From: Candidatus Tepidiaquacellales bacterium UBA6667
GTDB lineage: Bacteria > Bacteroidota > Ignavibacteria > Tepidaquicellales > Tepidaquicellaceae
Assembly (NCBI GenBank): GCA_002455255.1
Contig: DKKL01000007.1
Coordinates: 51,139-115,138 of the forward strand
Reading direction: 5' to 3'
DNA: 64,000 bases
The notes under the pieces are model-generated. The model ran no database searches. It saw nothing but the letters and a program-made list of their open reading frames with translations, and was not told where the DNA came from. Positions 34,095 through 44,883 of the stretch are shown one piece after another (within the stretch, counting starts at the first letter, position 1; each line of letters begins with the position of its first letter). Position numbers and translations under genes: made by a program.

Positions 34095-35309
34095 TTATTT
34101 GTTAATAATAAGCTTCTTGGTTAAGCTTAAGTTTTTAAAATTAAGTTTATAAAAATATATACCGCCGGCAAGTTTTTCAGCATTCCATTTGAATGTATAA
34201 TTTCCTGCTGGAAGTATTTGGTTTAAAGGTGAATCTACTAATTTTCCTGTTATATCATAAATTTTTAAATCAGTAAACCCTGATTCGTTTATGCTAAATT
34301 CTATATTAGTCTCAGGATTGAACGGATTTGGGTAATTTTGTTTTAATGAAAAAGTTTTAGGTATTTCAGTAGAAATATTTGATATTCCTATCGGAAACCC
34401 CTGACCTCCGCCATTTGTGGTTGAAAGAATTACACCTGAATTTCCTACAATCCAACCATAATTATTATTAACAAAATGCATACCAAAATAATCAACAAAA
34501 ACAGGTGTACTTAAAGAATCCCAATTATTGCCATTATTTGTTGTTCGATAAACTATTCCGGCTTCGGATGCTATGATATATGTTGAAGAATTTAAATATT
34601 GAATTCCATGAACAGTATATCCGGGGGTTAAATATACTTCCGGTGACCAGTTCATTCCACCATCTTCAGTCTTAAGTAACATTCCGCAACATCCGCTTAT
34701 CACACCTTTGTTATTATCATAAAAATCAATTGAGAAAAGTGGATTGGGCATTCCAAAATTTCTTCCGCTATATGTTTTACCGCCATCAGTTGTTTTATAC
34801 AATACTGATTCCGTACCTGTTAAAAAGTAATTTTGTTCGTTAAAAATATTCAGATTTAATAAATCCAATGTATCAATTCCGACTGAAATATCCACCCAAT
34901 TTAAACCCGCATTCGTTGATTTGTAAACTGTTGTTTTGTTGCCAACTATTACGCCAATATTGTTTTTAAATTTAATTTTTTTAAGATGATTTACAGTATT
35001 CAGCGGAATCAATTCCCAAGACGTTCCTGAATTGACAGTTTGGTACAGCTTTCCGTAATCTCCGCATATAAATCCTGTTTGTTCATTTATAAACCAAACA
35101 GAATTTAAATTTCCCTCTAAATTTTGTTTTGACCAGTTAGCCCCGCCATTCATAGTTTTCAAAACTACAGAGTAACCACAAGTAAACCCGGTATTCTGAT
35201 TTATAAAATAAATACTTTTTAAACTTTGATTTGTACCGGAGTTCTGCTGAAACCACTGAGCATTTACTGAGGAATAACAAAGGAGTAATATAAGTATAAA
35301 AGTTTTCAA
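34095..35309 (-). CDS. Secreted YCF48/BNR-repeat protein with T9SS sorting domain (paralogue)
   Basis: The 404-residue product has a signal peptide (1-17) and repeats like FINEQTGFICGDYGKLYQTV, KTTDGGKTY, KTEDGGMNW and RTTNNGNNW, predicting a YCF48-like propeller. The sorting domain begins LKQNYPNPFNPETNI at about residue 322. It is a paralogue of 27104-28324, with the same repeat length and order. It sits 11 bases after hutU and 2 bases before the protease gene, so it may share their transcript. Confidence 0.86.
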   Translation of the reverse strand: MKTFILILLLCYSSVNAQWFQQNSGTNQSLKSIYFINQNTGFTCGYSVVLKTMNGGANWSKQNLEGNLNSVWFINEQTGFICGDYGKLYQTVNSGTSWELIPLNTVNHLKKIKFKNNIGVIVGNKTTVYKSTNAGLNWVDISVGIDTLDLLNLNIFNEQNYFLTGTESVLYKTTDGGKTYSGRNFGMPNPLFSIDFYDNNKGVISGCCGMLLKTEDGGMNWSPEVYLTPGYTVHGIQYLNSSTYIIASEAGIVYRTTNNGNNWDSLSTPVFVDYFGMHFVNNNYGWIVGNSGVILSTTNGGGQGFPIGISNISTEIPKTFSLKQNYPNPFNPETNIEFSINESGFTDLKIYDITGKLVDSPLNQILPAGNYTFKWNAEKLAGGIYFYKLNFKNLSLTKKLIINK

Positions 35310-35320
35310 AAATTAAAATT

Positions 35321-36973
35321 TCATTTTTTTAACATAGGCATTTTAATGCCGAATTTTTTTTGATTTTCGATTGCTTCTTCATAACCCGCATCAGCATGTC
35401 TTACAATTCCCATTCCTGGATCATAAGTTAAACATCTGCTTAATCTTTCCGCTGCTTCTTCTGTACCATCTGCTACTATAACCATTCCGGAGTGAATAGA
35501 ATTTCCAATTCCAACCCCGCCGCCGTGATGAAGGGATGTCCACGTAGCACCACCCGTTGCATGAAGTGCAAAATTTAATATTGGCCAGTCTGCTATAGCA
35601 TCTGAACCATCTTTCATTTTTTCAGTTTCTCTGTTTGGAGATGCTACACTTCCACAATCAAGATGATCTCTTCCTATAACTATTGGTGCTTTAACTTTTC
35701 CTGTTTTTACTAAATCATTAAAAATTAAACCCGCTTTTTCTCTGTCTCTATATCCAAGCCAGCATATCCTTGCAGGGAGTCCCTGAAAATGAACCTTTTC
35801 TTTTGCTGCTTTTAACCAGTTGTGTAATTGTTTATCTTCCGGAAACACATTCATTATTGCCTCATCGGTTGTATATATATCTTCCGGATCTCCTGAAAGT
35901 GCTACCCATCTAAATGGTCCCTTACCTTCGCAGAATAATGGTCTAATATATTCCGGAACAAATCCGGGTATTTCAAAAGCTGATTTAAATCCATTGTTAA
36001 GAGCTTCTCCTCTAAGATTATTTCCATAATCAAAAACTATTGAACCCTTATTCAAAAATTCCCATAAAGCTTTACAGTGAATTACAACAGTCTTTTTTGC
36101 AAGTTGCATATATTTTTCCGGATCTGACTTTCTCAATTCAAATGCCTGTTCTAAAGTCATACCCATTGGAACATAACCATATAACATATCATGTGCGGAT
36201 GTCTGATCGGTTACTACATCCGGGATTATTCCTCTTTTAAGTATCTCCGGTAAAACTTCACCGGCATTCCCAATTAAACCGACTGATTTAGCAATTCCTT
36301 TGTTTTTTGCATCCATTACTATCTTTAAAGCTTCATCAAGATTATCAGTCATTAAATCACAATACCCTGTATCTATCCTTTTTTGAATTCTCGATTTATC
36401 AACATCAACTCCAAGAAATGCTGCACCATTCAAAGTCGCAGCTAATGGCTGAGCTCCTCCCATTCCACCAAGTCCGCATGTTAATACAAATTTATTTTTT
36501 AATGTACCGTTAAAATGTTTTTGAGCACATGCTGCAAATGTTTCAAATGTCCCTTGTAATATTCCCTGTGTCCCGATATATATCCAGCTACCTGCGGTCA
36601 TTTGCCCATACATTATCAATCCTAACGCATCTAATCTTCTGAATTCTTCCCAAGTAGCCCATGCAGGAACTAACTGTGAATTTGAGATTAATACTCTCGG
36701 TGCATTTGTATGTGTTTTAAAAATTGCAACCGGTTTACCTGACTGAACTAATAATGTTTCATCATTTTCAAGATTTTTAAGAGATTCAATAATTTTTTCA
36801 TAACATTCCCAGTTTCTTGCTGCTTTTCCATATCCTCCATATACTATTAATTCTTCCGGCTTTTCTGCAACATCAGGATCAAGATTATTCATTAGCATTC
36901 TCATCGCCGCTTCTGTTTGCCAGCTTTTACATGAAATATTTGCACCAATTGGTGATTTTACTATTTTTGACAT
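35321..36973 (-). CDS. hutU: Urocanate hydratase
   Basis: Second enzyme of histidine breakdown, converting urocanate to imidazolone propionate with tightly bound NAD. The 550-residue product matches the family length. It shows [11 protein letters not shown], the glycine-rich NAD stretch [12 protein letters not shown] near 164-175, [16 protein letters not shown], and [15 protein letters not shown], which carries the conserved cysteine. The hutH, hutI and hutG genes are not nearby. It heads a closely spaced minus-strand run of secreted-protein and murB genes, an unusual setting that probably reflects a loose genomic grouping. Confidence 0.95.
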   Translation of the reverse strand: MSKIVKSPIGANISCKSWQTEAAMRMLMNNLDPDVAEKPEELIVYGGYGKAARNWECYEKIIESLKNLENDETLLVQSGKPVAIFKTHTNAPRVLISNSQLVPAWATWEEFRRLDALGLIMYGQMTAGSWIYIGTQGILQGTFETFAACAQKHFNGTLKNKFVLTCGLGGMGGAQPLAATLNGAAFLGVDVDKSRIQKRIDTGYCDLMTDNLDEALKIVMDAKNKGIAKSVGLIGNAGEVLPEILKRGIIPDVVTDQTSAHDMLYGYVPMGMTLEQAFELRKSDPEKYMQLAKKTVVIHCKALWEFLNKGSIVFDYGNNLRGEALNNGFKSAFEIPGFVPEYIRPLFCEGKGPFRWVALSGDPEDIYTTDEAIMNVFPEDKQLHNWLKAAKEKVHFQGLPARICWLGYRDREKAGLIFNDLVKTGKVKAPIVIGRDHLDCGSVASPNRETEKMKDGSDAIADWPILNFALHATGGATWTSLHHGGGVGIGNSIHSGMVIVADGTEEAAERLSRCLTYDPGMGIVRHADAGYEEAIENQKKFGIKMPMLKK

Positions 36974-37131
36974 ATAAATTTAGAATATCGAATTTAACTT
37001 TAAAATTGCAAAACTATAATTAAATTTTATAGTCAATTAATGATTTTAATCAATTTTAGAATTATGGATATGATTAAATATGTTTATAAAGATAATTTTT
37101 AAAATTAAATTGTAATAATAATTTTAAAAGA
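36974..37131. promoter_or_regulatory. Divergent promoter region between hutU and deoC
   Basis: These 158 AT-rich bases separate divergent genes and must carry both promoters. A weak palindrome (ACTATAA / TTTATAGT, about 37013-37034) is the only structure noticed. No clear -33/-7 pair could be fixed. Confidence 0.35.
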
Positions 37132-38082
37132 TTGAATAAGTTATCAGTATTTTTAAAAGAATTTCAAAATCCGGTTGATGAAATTGGCACAAAAGAGCGT
37201 GCCTCTTTTTTGGCATCTCGTAGTATAAAAAATCAAACGAAAATTGATTTTATAAAACTTGCCGTTTCGATGATTGATTTAACCACTCTTGAGGGAAAAG
37301 ATTCTTCAGGCAAAGTATATTCTATTTGCCAGAAAGCAAAATTTCCACTCGCAGGAGATGAAAGTATAGGACCTGTTGCTGCTGTTTGTGTTTATCCAAA
37401 TATGATTTCTGATGCTGCTAAATTTCTTGACGGTACCGGAATACATCTGGCTTCTGTTGCGACGGGGTTTCCTTCCGGACAGTATCCGTTAAAATTAAAA
37501 ATTGAAGATACTATTAATGCAATAGAATCAGGGGCTGATGAAATTGATATGGTTATTTCAAGAGGTAAATTTCTTGAAGGTGATTATGAATATGTTTTCA
37601 ATGAAATTAAATTGATTAAAGAAACCTGTATTCAAACTTCGCAAAAACTTTCTGCAAAGAAAAAAACTGAAATTAATGTCCATTTAAAAGTAATTCTGGA
37701 AACAGGGGAACTTGAAACTTACGATAACGTGAGAATTGCAAGTTTTATTGCAATGTTTGCAGGAGCTGACTTTATTAAAACCTCAACCGGAAAAATTCAG
37801 CCGGCTGCAACTCTGCCGGTAACATTAGTTATGCTCGAAGCTATCAGAGATTTTTATAACGAAACTGGTATCTTAATCGGTATGAAACCTGCAGGTGGAA
37901 TCAGAACTACTAAAGAAGCAATTTCGTATTTAGTTTTATTAAATGAAACCTTAGGTTATAAATGGATGAATAATGATATGTTTAGAATTGGAGCAAGTTC
38001 TCTTTTGAATGATTTGCTTATGCAGTATAAAAAACAAGTAACAGGTTATTATCAGTCATCAGATTATTATACAATTGATTAA
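37132..38082 (+). CDS. deoC: Deoxyribose-phosphate aldolase
   Basis: Splits 2-deoxyribose-5-phosphate into glyceraldehyde-3-phosphate and acetaldehyde. The 316-residue TIM barrel has the Schiff-base lysine K216 in DFIKTSTGK and the second active-site lysine K252 in GMKPAGGIRT; DEIDMVIS supplies the acid group. The length suits the longer DeoC subgroup. The start is TTG at 37132; an earlier ATG in frame was not found. The aldehyde dehydrogenase 30 bases downstream can oxidise the acetaldehyde, which supports the assignment. Confidence 0.93.
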   Translation: MNKLSVFLKEFQNPVDEIGTKERASFLASRSIKNQTKIDFIKLAVSMIDLTTLEGKDSSGKVYSICQKAKFPLAGDESIGPVAAVCVYPNMISDAAKFLDGTGIHLASVATGFPSGQYPLKLKIEDTINAIESGADEIDMVISRGKFLEGDYEYVFNEIKLIKETCIQTSQKLSAKKKTEINVHLKVILETGELETYDNVRIASFIAMFAGADFIKTSTGKIQPAATLPVTLVMLEAIRDFYNETGILIGMKPAGGIRTTKEAISYLVLLNETLGYKWMNNDMFRIGASSLLNDLLMQYKKQVTGYYQSSDYYTID

Positions 38083-38112
38083 GATTATAATTTTTATTTC
38101 AAAATTTTTCAA

Positions 38113-39570
38113 ATGAATAAATTAACAGTTAAAAAAAATAAATCAGAAATTATTTATGATTCTTCTGTTGAAGATTCAAAACATATTTCTGTTAAAAATA
38201 AATATGATTTATTTATAAACGGAAAATGGGTTAAAGCTAAAAAATATTTTAAAACAATTAACCCTTCCAATGAAGAAGTTTTGTCAGAAGTTGCCTTCGC
38301 TGATAAATCAGACGTTAATAAAGCAGTATCTTCTGCTAAAAATTCATTCGAGAAATACTGGAAAAAAACTAAACCGACTGATAGAGGAAAATATTTATTT
38401 AGAATTGCAAGAATATTACAGGAAAAAGCCAGAGAATTTTCGGTTATTGAGTCATTAGATGGTGGTAAACCAATCCGAGAATCAAAATCTATTGATATAC
38501 CCTTGGCAATATCCCATTTTTTTTATTATGCCGGGTGGGCTGATAAACTTGAATATATTTCACGAAGTTCTAAGCCGGAACCAATCGGAGTCGCAGGACA
38601 AATCATTCCTTGGAATTTTCCTTTATTAATGGCTGCTTGGAAAATTGCTCCCGCTATCGCTTGTGGAAATACGGTTGTTATAAAATCTGCGGAAACTACT
38701 CCGCTAACTCTTTATAAACTTGCTGAAATAATTCAGGAAGCAGAAGTACCTGATGGTGTTGTAAATATAATTTCAGGCGATGGAAAAACCGGCTCATACA
38801 TTGTTGATAATCCTAATATTAATAAAATTGCTTTTACCGGCTCAACTGAAGTCGGTAAAAATATTATGAAATCAATCGCAGGGACAGATAAAAAACTAAC
38901 ACTTGAACTCGGTGGTAAAGCTGCAAATATTATTTTTGAAGATGCTCCGATAGATGCTGCAGTTGAGGGCATAATCAACGGAATATATTTTAACCAAGGT
39001 CACGTTTGCTGTGCCGGTTCCAGATTGTTGGTTCAGGAAAATATTGCAAACCTCGTTATCAAAAAACTGAAATCCAGAATGAATTATCTAAGAGTCGGAA
39101 ATCCACTTGATAAAAATACTGATATTGGAGCAATCAATTCTAAATCACAGTTGAAAAAAATTACTGAACTTGTAGAGTCAGGAATTAAAGAAGGTGCGAA
39201 TATTTATCAGCCAAACTGTGAACTTCCGGCAAAGGGTTACTTTTTTAAACCTACTTTTTTTTCAAACGTCTCCCAGGCACACCGAATCGCTAATGAAGAA
39301 ATCTTTGGACCGGTGCTTTCTATTATAACTTTCCGAACTCCTAAAGAAGCAATAGAAAAAGCAAATAATACTTGTTACGGATTATCTGCAGGTATATGGA
39401 CTTCTAAAGGTTCAAAAGTTTTTGAAGTTTTAAAACAATTAAAAGCCGGTGTTATTTGGGCTAATACTTTTAATAAGTTTAATCCTGCCTCACCTTTTGG
39501 TGGATTTAAAGAAAGTGGATTTGGCAGAGAAGGTGGGGTTCACGGTTTACTACCTTATTTAAAAAATTAA
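38113..39570 (+). CDS. NAD(P)-dependent aldehyde dehydrogenase
   Basis: Oxidises an aldehyde to its acid. The 485-residue product has the classical ALDH fold: IPWNFPLLM, FTGSTEVGK (nucleotide site), the general base E265 in LELGGK, and the nucleophile in GHVCCAG (C299 or C300; by family alignment the second of the pair). EEIFGPVLS and the PFGGFKESGFGRE ending follow. A 35-residue polar N-terminal extension precedes YDLFINGKWV. Being next to deoC, acetaldehyde is the most likely substrate. Its stop overlaps convergent ftsK by 4 bases. Confidence 0.92.
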   Translation: MNKLTVKKNKSEIIYDSSVEDSKHISVKNKYDLFINGKWVKAKKYFKTINPSNEEVLSEVAFADKSDVNKAVSSAKNSFEKYWKKTKPTDRGKYLFRIARILQEKAREFSVIESLDGGKPIRESKSIDIPLAISHFFYYAGWADKLEYISRSSKPEPIGVAGQIIPWNFPLLMAAWKIAPAIACGNTVVIKSAETTPLTLYKLAEIIQEAEVPDGVVNIISGDGKTGSYIVDNPNINKIAFTGSTEVGKNIMKSIAGTDKKLTLELGGKAANIIFEDAPIDAAVEGIINGIYFNQGHVCCAGSRLLVQENIANLVIKKLKSRMNYLRVGNPLDKNTDIGAINSKSQLKKITELVESGIKEGANIYQPNCELPAKGYFFKPTFFSNVSQAHRIANEEIFGPVLSIITFRTPKEAIEKANNTCYGLSAGIWTSKGSKVFEVLKQLKAGVIWANTFNKFNPASPFGGFKESGFGREGGVHGLLPYLKN

Positions 39571-42164
39571 CGAGTCAAAATATCTTCTAACTCATCATCT
39601 GTCACAAGTATTTCTCTTCCTTTTGCTCCATTATTAGGACCTACTATTCCAGCTCTTTCCATCTGATCAACAATTCTTGCTGCACGTGCATATCCAATTT
39701 TTAACCTCCGTTGAATTACAGATGTTGAACATTGTTGCATATTAAATATTAGTCTTGCTACATCATTAAACATTATATCTCTTTCATCATCATATTCTCC
39801 CCCGATACTTCTGTTTTCCAACGTTGAAGGTAAAAGGTGAAGTTTCTTAAATCCTTCCTGTCCGCCGATGAAATCAACAATTGATTCACATTCTTCTGTT
39901 GATATATATGCGTTTTGAATTCTGATTGGTTTAGGAGAAGCCGAAGATAGATATAACATATCCCCATTTCTTAACAGTGCATCTGCACCACCCATATCAA
40001 GAATTGTTCTTGAGTCTATTTTCGAAGCTACCTGATAAGCAATCCTAACCGGAAAATTTGCTTTTATCACTCCGGTTATTACATCAACTGATGGTCTTTG
40101 TGTTGCAACTATAAGATGTATTCCAACTGCTCTTGCCATTTGAGCAAGTCTTGCGATGGGTTCTTCTATTTCTCTTTTTGCTGTAATCATAAGGTCAGCA
40201 AGCTCATCAATTATCACAACAATATATGGCATTTTTTTATGTCTGATAACATCATTATCTTTTAGTTTTCCTTCTTTATATTTCAGATTGTATGCTTCTA
40301 TATTTCTTACACCGGCATTGGCAAGTTTATCATATCGTTTTTCCATTTCCGATACCAAACTTTTCAATACAGATACTGCGTTTGAAGGGCTTGTTACAAT
40401 ACTTTCGTTAATGTCTTTTGTTGTTGATAAATAATGTTTCTTTAATTTTGAATATAAGTTAAGCTCAATTTTTTTGGGGTCAATTAAAACAAATTTCAAA
40501 TCTGACGGATGCATTTTGTAAAGTAAACTCGCAATAACTGTATTTATTCCTACCGATTTGCCCGATCCGGTTGCACCGGCAATTAATAAGTGAGGCATTT
40601 TTGCAAGGTCATCTATAAAAACATCTCCATCTATAGTTTTTCCAAACGCTATCGGAAGAATTTTCTGGCTGGAATGATAATCTTTTGATGATAATATAGA
40701 TTTCACTCTCACCATCTGTGCTTTACTGTTTGGAATTTCAACTCCTACTGTTCCTTTTCCGGGAATTGGTATTATCATCCTTATACCTCTTGCTTTCAAT
40801 GCAAGTGCTATATCATCCTGTAATGATTCAATTTTTGAAAGTTTTACATGAGGAGCAGGGACAAGCTCATAAAGAGTTACAACAGGTCCCGGTGTTGCTG
40901 ATACTTTTTCTATTTCAATCCCAAATTTTAAAAGTTTCTCCTGTAAAAGTCTGCCGTTTGTTGTCAGTTCTTCATCACTGATTACTTCAATCTCTGAAGA
41001 TGTTGGCTCGGTTAATAAATCTACCGGCGGGAGTTTAAACTTTTCAAGTTTTTCTTCTAAATAATCATCTTCATCAGTACCCGAAAGCAAATCTGTCTCA
41101 TTTGAATTTTCAGGGTTTATATCAATTTCAGATGCATCCTGCTTAATCTCTTTATCAACTAATATACTTTTATCTGAAATAACTTTTGTTTTCTTTTCTT
41201 TCTTTTCCTCAGTAATAAATTCATCTTTTTTAGGACGTTTTATTTCCGTTTCTTTTATTGGATCTGATTCGTGCTCAGTATTTTTTAATTCACTGTCATC
41301 GCTGTTATATTTTAGTTTTCTTAATTTTTCTTTTTCTTTTTTTAATTTATCTGTTATCGTTTCTGCTTTTTCTTCTTCATTGGAAATTTCTAACGCATTT
41401 GTTTTTTCAGTATTTTGTAATTCTTCTTTCTTTATTTCTGTTGCTAATTCTTTTTGTTCTTTTAATTTTGCCCTATGTGCTTTGTATTTTTCGATTGATC
41501 TGTCAAAAAGGTGTTTAATCCGAGCGATTGATTTTATTATACTCCCGTCAACAATTAAAAATATGTTTAATATTAACAGAATAATTAATAAAACACTGGC
41601 ACCAACACTTCCTATTGATTTATAAACAATCGTAGAAAGAAAATCACCTGATGTTCCGCTTAGTGTAGTTGAGATAAATTGACTTCCAAATAGAATTTTT
41701 GTTAAACCCATTATGGTGCCAAGAAGTATCATAAACGTTATTGAATAAATAAAATAACCGTAAAATTCTGAAAACGGTTTTTTTATAATCAATAGAATTC
41801 CTGAAAACATCACAAGCAACGGAATTATTATGGAAAAATATCCGAATAAACTTAATACAAAAAACTGAGAGATTATCGCACCGGCAATTCCGAGCCAGTT
41901 AAATATTTCATAAGTAGCTGAATATGTTTCTTTTCTGAATAGCGATAATAAATCTAATCTTTGTAAAGTTGCCTGATCTTTTTCAGAATATGATATTACG
42001 GCGAGAAACAAAAGCAAACCTGTTATCAAAATAAAAAAGCCAAGTATTTGTTTCTTGGCTTCTACTGATATGCTAAAATCTTCCTGTTTGTTTTTTACTC
42101 TTTTAACATCTTTAGTTTTATCAGAGTTTGCGTTATTTAATCTTATTTGAGTCTTTTTATTCAT
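39567..42164 (-). CDS. ftsK: DNA translocase FtsK/SpoIIIE
   Basis: Pumps chromosome ends through the division septum. The 865-residue product has four to five N-terminal membrane helices (about 37-210) and a long charged lysine/glutamate-rich linker (220-370). The motor follows, with Walker A GATGSGKS near 531 and VVIIDELADLM as Walker B. The C-terminal gamma winged-helix domain (about 795-865; STSVIQRRLKIGYARAARI) reads orienting DNA sequences. The linker is short compared with E. coli. It is last in the talC-gcvT-comB-ftsK run and converges on the aldehyde dehydrogenase gene. Confidence 0.96.
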   Translation of the reverse strand: MNKKTQIRLNNANSDKTKDVKRVKNKQEDFSISVEAKKQILGFFILITGLLLFLAVISYSEKDQATLQRLDLLSLFRKETYSATYEIFNWLGIAGAIISQFFVLSLFGYFSIIIPLLVMFSGILLIIKKPFSEFYGYFIYSITFMILLGTIMGLTKILFGSQFISTTLSGTSGDFLSTIVYKSIGSVGASVLLIILLILNIFLIVDGSIIKSIARIKHLFDRSIEKYKAHRAKLKEQKELATEIKKEELQNTEKTNALEISNEEEKAETITDKLKKEKEKLRKLKYNSDDSELKNTEHESDPIKETEIKRPKKDEFITEEKKEKKTKVISDKSILVDKEIKQDASEIDINPENSNETDLLSGTDEDDYLEEKLEKFKLPPVDLLTEPTSSEIEVISDEELTTNGRLLQEKLLKFGIEIEKVSATPGPVVTLYELVPAPHVKLSKIESLQDDIALALKARGIRMIIPIPGKGTVGVEIPNSKAQMVRVKSILSSKDYHSSQKILPIAFGKTIDGDVFIDDLAKMPHLLIAGATGSGKSVGINTVIASLLYKMHPSDLKFVLIDPKKIELNLYSKLKKHYLSTTKDINESIVTSPSNAVSVLKSLVSEMEKRYDKLANAGVRNIEAYNLKYKEGKLKDNDVIRHKKMPYIVVIIDELADLMITAKREIEEPIARLAQMARAVGIHLIVATQRPSVDVITGVIKANFPVRIAYQVASKIDSRTILDMGGADALLRNGDMLYLSSASPKPIRIQNAYISTEECESIVDFIGGQEGFKKLHLLPSTLENRSIGGEYDDERDIMFNDVARLIFNMQQCSTSVIQRRLKIGYARAARIVDQMERAGIVGPNNGAKGREILVTDDELEDILTR

Positions 42165-42199
42165 CTAATATCTCTTATTAATAAGAGAATAAAAAAATT

Positions 42200-43015
42200 T
42201 TATTTTCCTTCTTCAACAACCGATACTTTTTTCATGCTTGCCTTTTTTTCAGATTCCTTTTCAACACTTTCTTTCAGTTTAATTATTCCATTATGAATTA
42301 CCGGTAACACAGGATATGAATTCATTTCAGCACAAAATCTCAGGTCACTCTCAAATCCAATTTCTGCAAGATATTTTCCATGCTCAGTTTCTTTAAACAT
42401 TCTGAAAATGTTTTCGTTTGTAGGATGTTGTTTATCTTCTAAATAATATTTGCAAATAATTTCAGCAGTTCTTTCCGGATCATTTATTTCTTCTTTTGTT
42501 GAATTATTTCCGAATAAATTCATAATTATATATCCCGCTAATGCTGCGTCTTCTATGCAAAAATTATTCAGTTTACCCGAACATATAATTGTAAAATCTT
42601 CATTAAGTTCTTTTAAATAATTTAAAACTCTGTCAACGTTTATAAAACTTGCAAGCACACAACTTTTTGCATACTTAGCTTTTAAAATTGACATAGTTCC
42701 GTTTGTCGTACTGAAAACAAGTGTTTTATCTTTTATAACTTCTTCTAAATATTCACTCGGAGAGTTTCCAAGATTAAATCCTTCAACGATTTTACCTCCT
42801 CTTTCTCCGCATAACAATGAGTTCCCTGCTCCCTTAGCAATTTTTGCTGCTTTTGAAACTGAATCAGATGGTATTATTTCTTTTGCACCATTCGAAAGTG
42901 CTACTGCCATTGTTGATGTTGCTCGTAATACATCTATAATTACAATGTTTTTGTCCTTTAACGTCAGTTCATCGTGTATCAATGAATGTGTTAAAAAAAT
43001 TGTCGGAGTTATCAT
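42200..43015 (-). CDS. comB: 2-phosphosulfolactate phosphatase family protein
   Basis: ComB removes phosphate from 2-phospho-3-sulfolactate in coenzyme M synthesis, and is also found in many bacteria without methanogenesis. The 271-residue product shows IIDVLRATSTMAVALSNGA, CGERGGKIVEGFNLGNSP and STTNGTMSI, the diagnostic stretches of the family. A lysine/glutamate-rich tail (about 250-271) is extra. No comA or comC is nearby, so the physiological substrate in this organism is uncertain. It sits 8 bases after gcvT. Confidence 0.9.
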   Translation of the reverse strand: MITPTIFLTHSLIHDELTLKDKNIVIIDVLRATSTMAVALSNGAKEIIPSDSVSKAAKIAKGAGNSLLCGERGGKIVEGFNLGNSPSEYLEEVIKDKTLVFSTTNGTMSILKAKYAKSCVLASFINVDRVLNYLKELNEDFTIICSGKLNNFCIEDAALAGYIIMNLFGNNSTKEEINDPERTAEIICKYYLEDKQHPTNENIFRMFKETEHGKYLAEIGFESDLRFCAEMNSYPVLPVIHNGIIKLKESVEKESEKKASMKKVSVVEEGK

Positions 43016-43023
43016 TTAATAAT

Positions 43024-44106
43024 TTAATTTAAAAATGGTGTTTTAACTACTTTTGCATTAACTTTTTTTCCTCGTATATCAATCTGAATTTCTGTTCCTG
43101 TCTTATTATATCCTTCGTCAATTAATGCCATGCCGATATTTTTATTCAGCATTGGTGAGATGTTGCCGCTTGTTACTGTTCCAATTTTATTATCACCGGA
43201 ATAAACTTCTGCACCTTGCCTTGCAATTAATTTTTCATCTGTTGAAAATCCTACAACTTTTCTTTTAAGTCCTTCGGCTTTTGCTTTTTTCAGAGCATCA
43301 CTTCCGTTAAATATACCTTTTTCCAGTTTTGTTATCCATCCTAATCCTGCTTCAAGAATATTTATTTTTTCATTCATATCATTCCCATATAATCTGTAAG
43401 CATATTCCAATCTGAGGGTATCCCTTGAACCTAAGCCTGCAGGTTTAATTCCATATTCTGAACCCGCATCAAATATTGCATTCCAAAGTTCTTCAGATTT
43501 TTTTACATCTGAGGAGGAGTAAATTTCAAAACAAATTTTTTCACCTGTATAGCCGGTTCTCGATAACAAAACTTCCTGACCGGCAAGATTACAAAACGTA
43601 AATGAGTAATACTCCATTACTGATAAATCAAACTTAGTAAGTTTCTGTAATGTATTCAGTGAGTTAGGTCCCTGAACCGCAAGCAAGGATATATTATCAG
43701 ATACATTTTTAATCTCTACATCCCCAAATTTATTCTGATTCATCCATTCAATATCTTTCTCAATATTTGCTGCATTTATTACTAACAAAAAATATTTTCC
43801 ACAATTATAAACTAATAAATCATCTACAACACCTCCATCTGTATAACACATTGATGAATACTGAACTTTTCCTAATTGCAGTTTTGAAACATCATTAGTT
43901 GTAAGTTTTTGAACATAATCAAAAGCATCATTTCCGTGAATTTCAACTTCACCCATATGAGAAACATCAAATACACCGACAGAATTTCTTACTGCTTTAT
44001 GTTCTGCTATGATTCCTTCATATTGAACGGGCATTTCAAATCCGGCAAAATCAACCATCTTTCCGCCAAGTGATTTATGTATATTGTTAAATGCTGTTTT
44101 TTTCAT
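43024..44106 (-). CDS. gcvT: Aminomethyltransferase, glycine cleavage T protein
   Basis: Moves the methylene group from lipoyl-bound aminomethyl of GcvH to tetrahydrofolate, releasing ammonia. The 360-residue product has FAGFEMPVQYEGIIAEHKAVR, VFDVSHMGEV, YTDGGVVDDLLVY with the catalytic aspartate, LSRTGYTGEKICFEIY and GLGSRDTLRLEYAYRLYGND (folate-site residues). The length is typical. The gcvH and gcvP genes are not here. It lies 9 bases after talC on the same strand. Confidence 0.95.
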   Translation of the reverse strand: MKKTAFNNIHKSLGGKMVDFAGFEMPVQYEGIIAEHKAVRNSVGVFDVSHMGEVEIHGNDAFDYVQKLTTNDVSKLQLGKVQYSSMCYTDGGVVDDLLVYNCGKYFLLVINAANIEKDIEWMNQNKFGDVEIKNVSDNISLLAVQGPNSLNTLQKLTKFDLSVMEYYSFTFCNLAGQEVLLSRTGYTGEKICFEIYSSSDVKKSEELWNAIFDAGSEYGIKPAGLGSRDTLRLEYAYRLYGNDMNEKINILEAGLGWITKLEKGIFNGSDALKKAKAEGLKRKVVGFSTDEKLIARQGAEVYSGDNKIGTVTSGNISPMLNKNIGMALIDEGYNKTGTEIQIDIRGKKVNAKVVKTPFLN

Positions 44107-44115
44107 TCGTAAGTT

Positions 44116-44763
44116 TTATTTGTTTGCTTTTTCCCAATCTGATAAAAACTTCTCAAGCCCTATATCAGTCAATGGATGTTTTGCAAGTTGCTCTATAACT
44201 TTGAATGGCATAGTTGCAATTTCTGCACCAAGCATTGCTGAATCTACAAAATGAAGCGGGTGCCTCACTGATGCAACAAGTACTTGAGTTTGATAATCAT
44301 AATTTCTGTATATGTTTACAATCTGTGCAATCAAGTCCATTCCGTTCTGTGACATGTCATCTAACCTTCCAACAAATGGGCTGATTATATATGCACCTGC
44401 TTTGGCTGCGAGTATTGCTTGTGATGCAGAAAAACATAGAGTAACATTAGTTCTGATTCCTTCTGATGAAAATATTTTTACCGCTTTTAATCCTTCTTTT
44501 ATCAATGGCACTTTCACAACAATGTTATTGTGAATTTTTGCAAGCTCTCTTCCTTCTTTTACCATATCGTCACAGTTCGTGGAAATGACTTCCGCACTTA
44601 TATCGCCATCAACAATTGAACATATTTTTTCAAGCATTGTTTTAAAATCTTTGTGACCTTCTTTTGCCACTAATGAAGGATTTGTTGTAACTCCATCAAG
44701 TACACCCATAGCAGCTGCCTCTTTTATCTCTTCAAGATTCGCTGTATCTATAAAAATTTTCAT
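44116..44763 (-). CDS. Transaldolase-family protein (TalC/MipB, F6P aldolase-like)
   Basis: The 215-residue product is the short single-barrel transaldolase form. Schiff-base lysine K84 lies in VVKVPLI, with [10 protein letters not shown] at the start, GVTTNPS (24-30), [11 protein letters not shown] and [10 protein letters not shown]. Members act either as transaldolase of the pentose phosphate pathway or as fructose-6-phosphate aldolase; the residue choice near the active site cannot settle this here. As no longer transaldolase is seen, a pentose phosphate role is reasonable. It is first in the talC-gcvT-comB-ftsK run. Confidence 0.92.
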   Translation of the reverse strand: MKIFIDTANLEEIKEAAAMGVLDGVTTNPSLVAKEGHKDFKTMLEKICSIVDGDISAEVISTNCDDMVKEGRELAKIHNNIVVKVPLIKEGLKAVKIFSSEGIRTNVTLCFSASQAILAAKAGAYIISPFVGRLDDMSQNGMDLIAQIVNIYRNYDYQTQVLVASVRHPLHFVDSAMLGAEIATMPFKVIEQLAKHPLTDIGLEKFLSDWEKANK

Positions 44764-44883
44764 ATATTTTTGATTTTAAGAAAAATACTTTAATTTAAAT
44801 TTGTATTAAAGTTATTAATTTGTTTTTAAATAATTTACTTGATTTTATTATTTTATTTTGTGTTTTTACATTAAATTATATAT

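Noticed and set aside
36040..37023. Several plus-strand frames opposite hutU
   Set aside because: They are antisense to a full-length urocanate hydratase and have no recognisable protein pattern.
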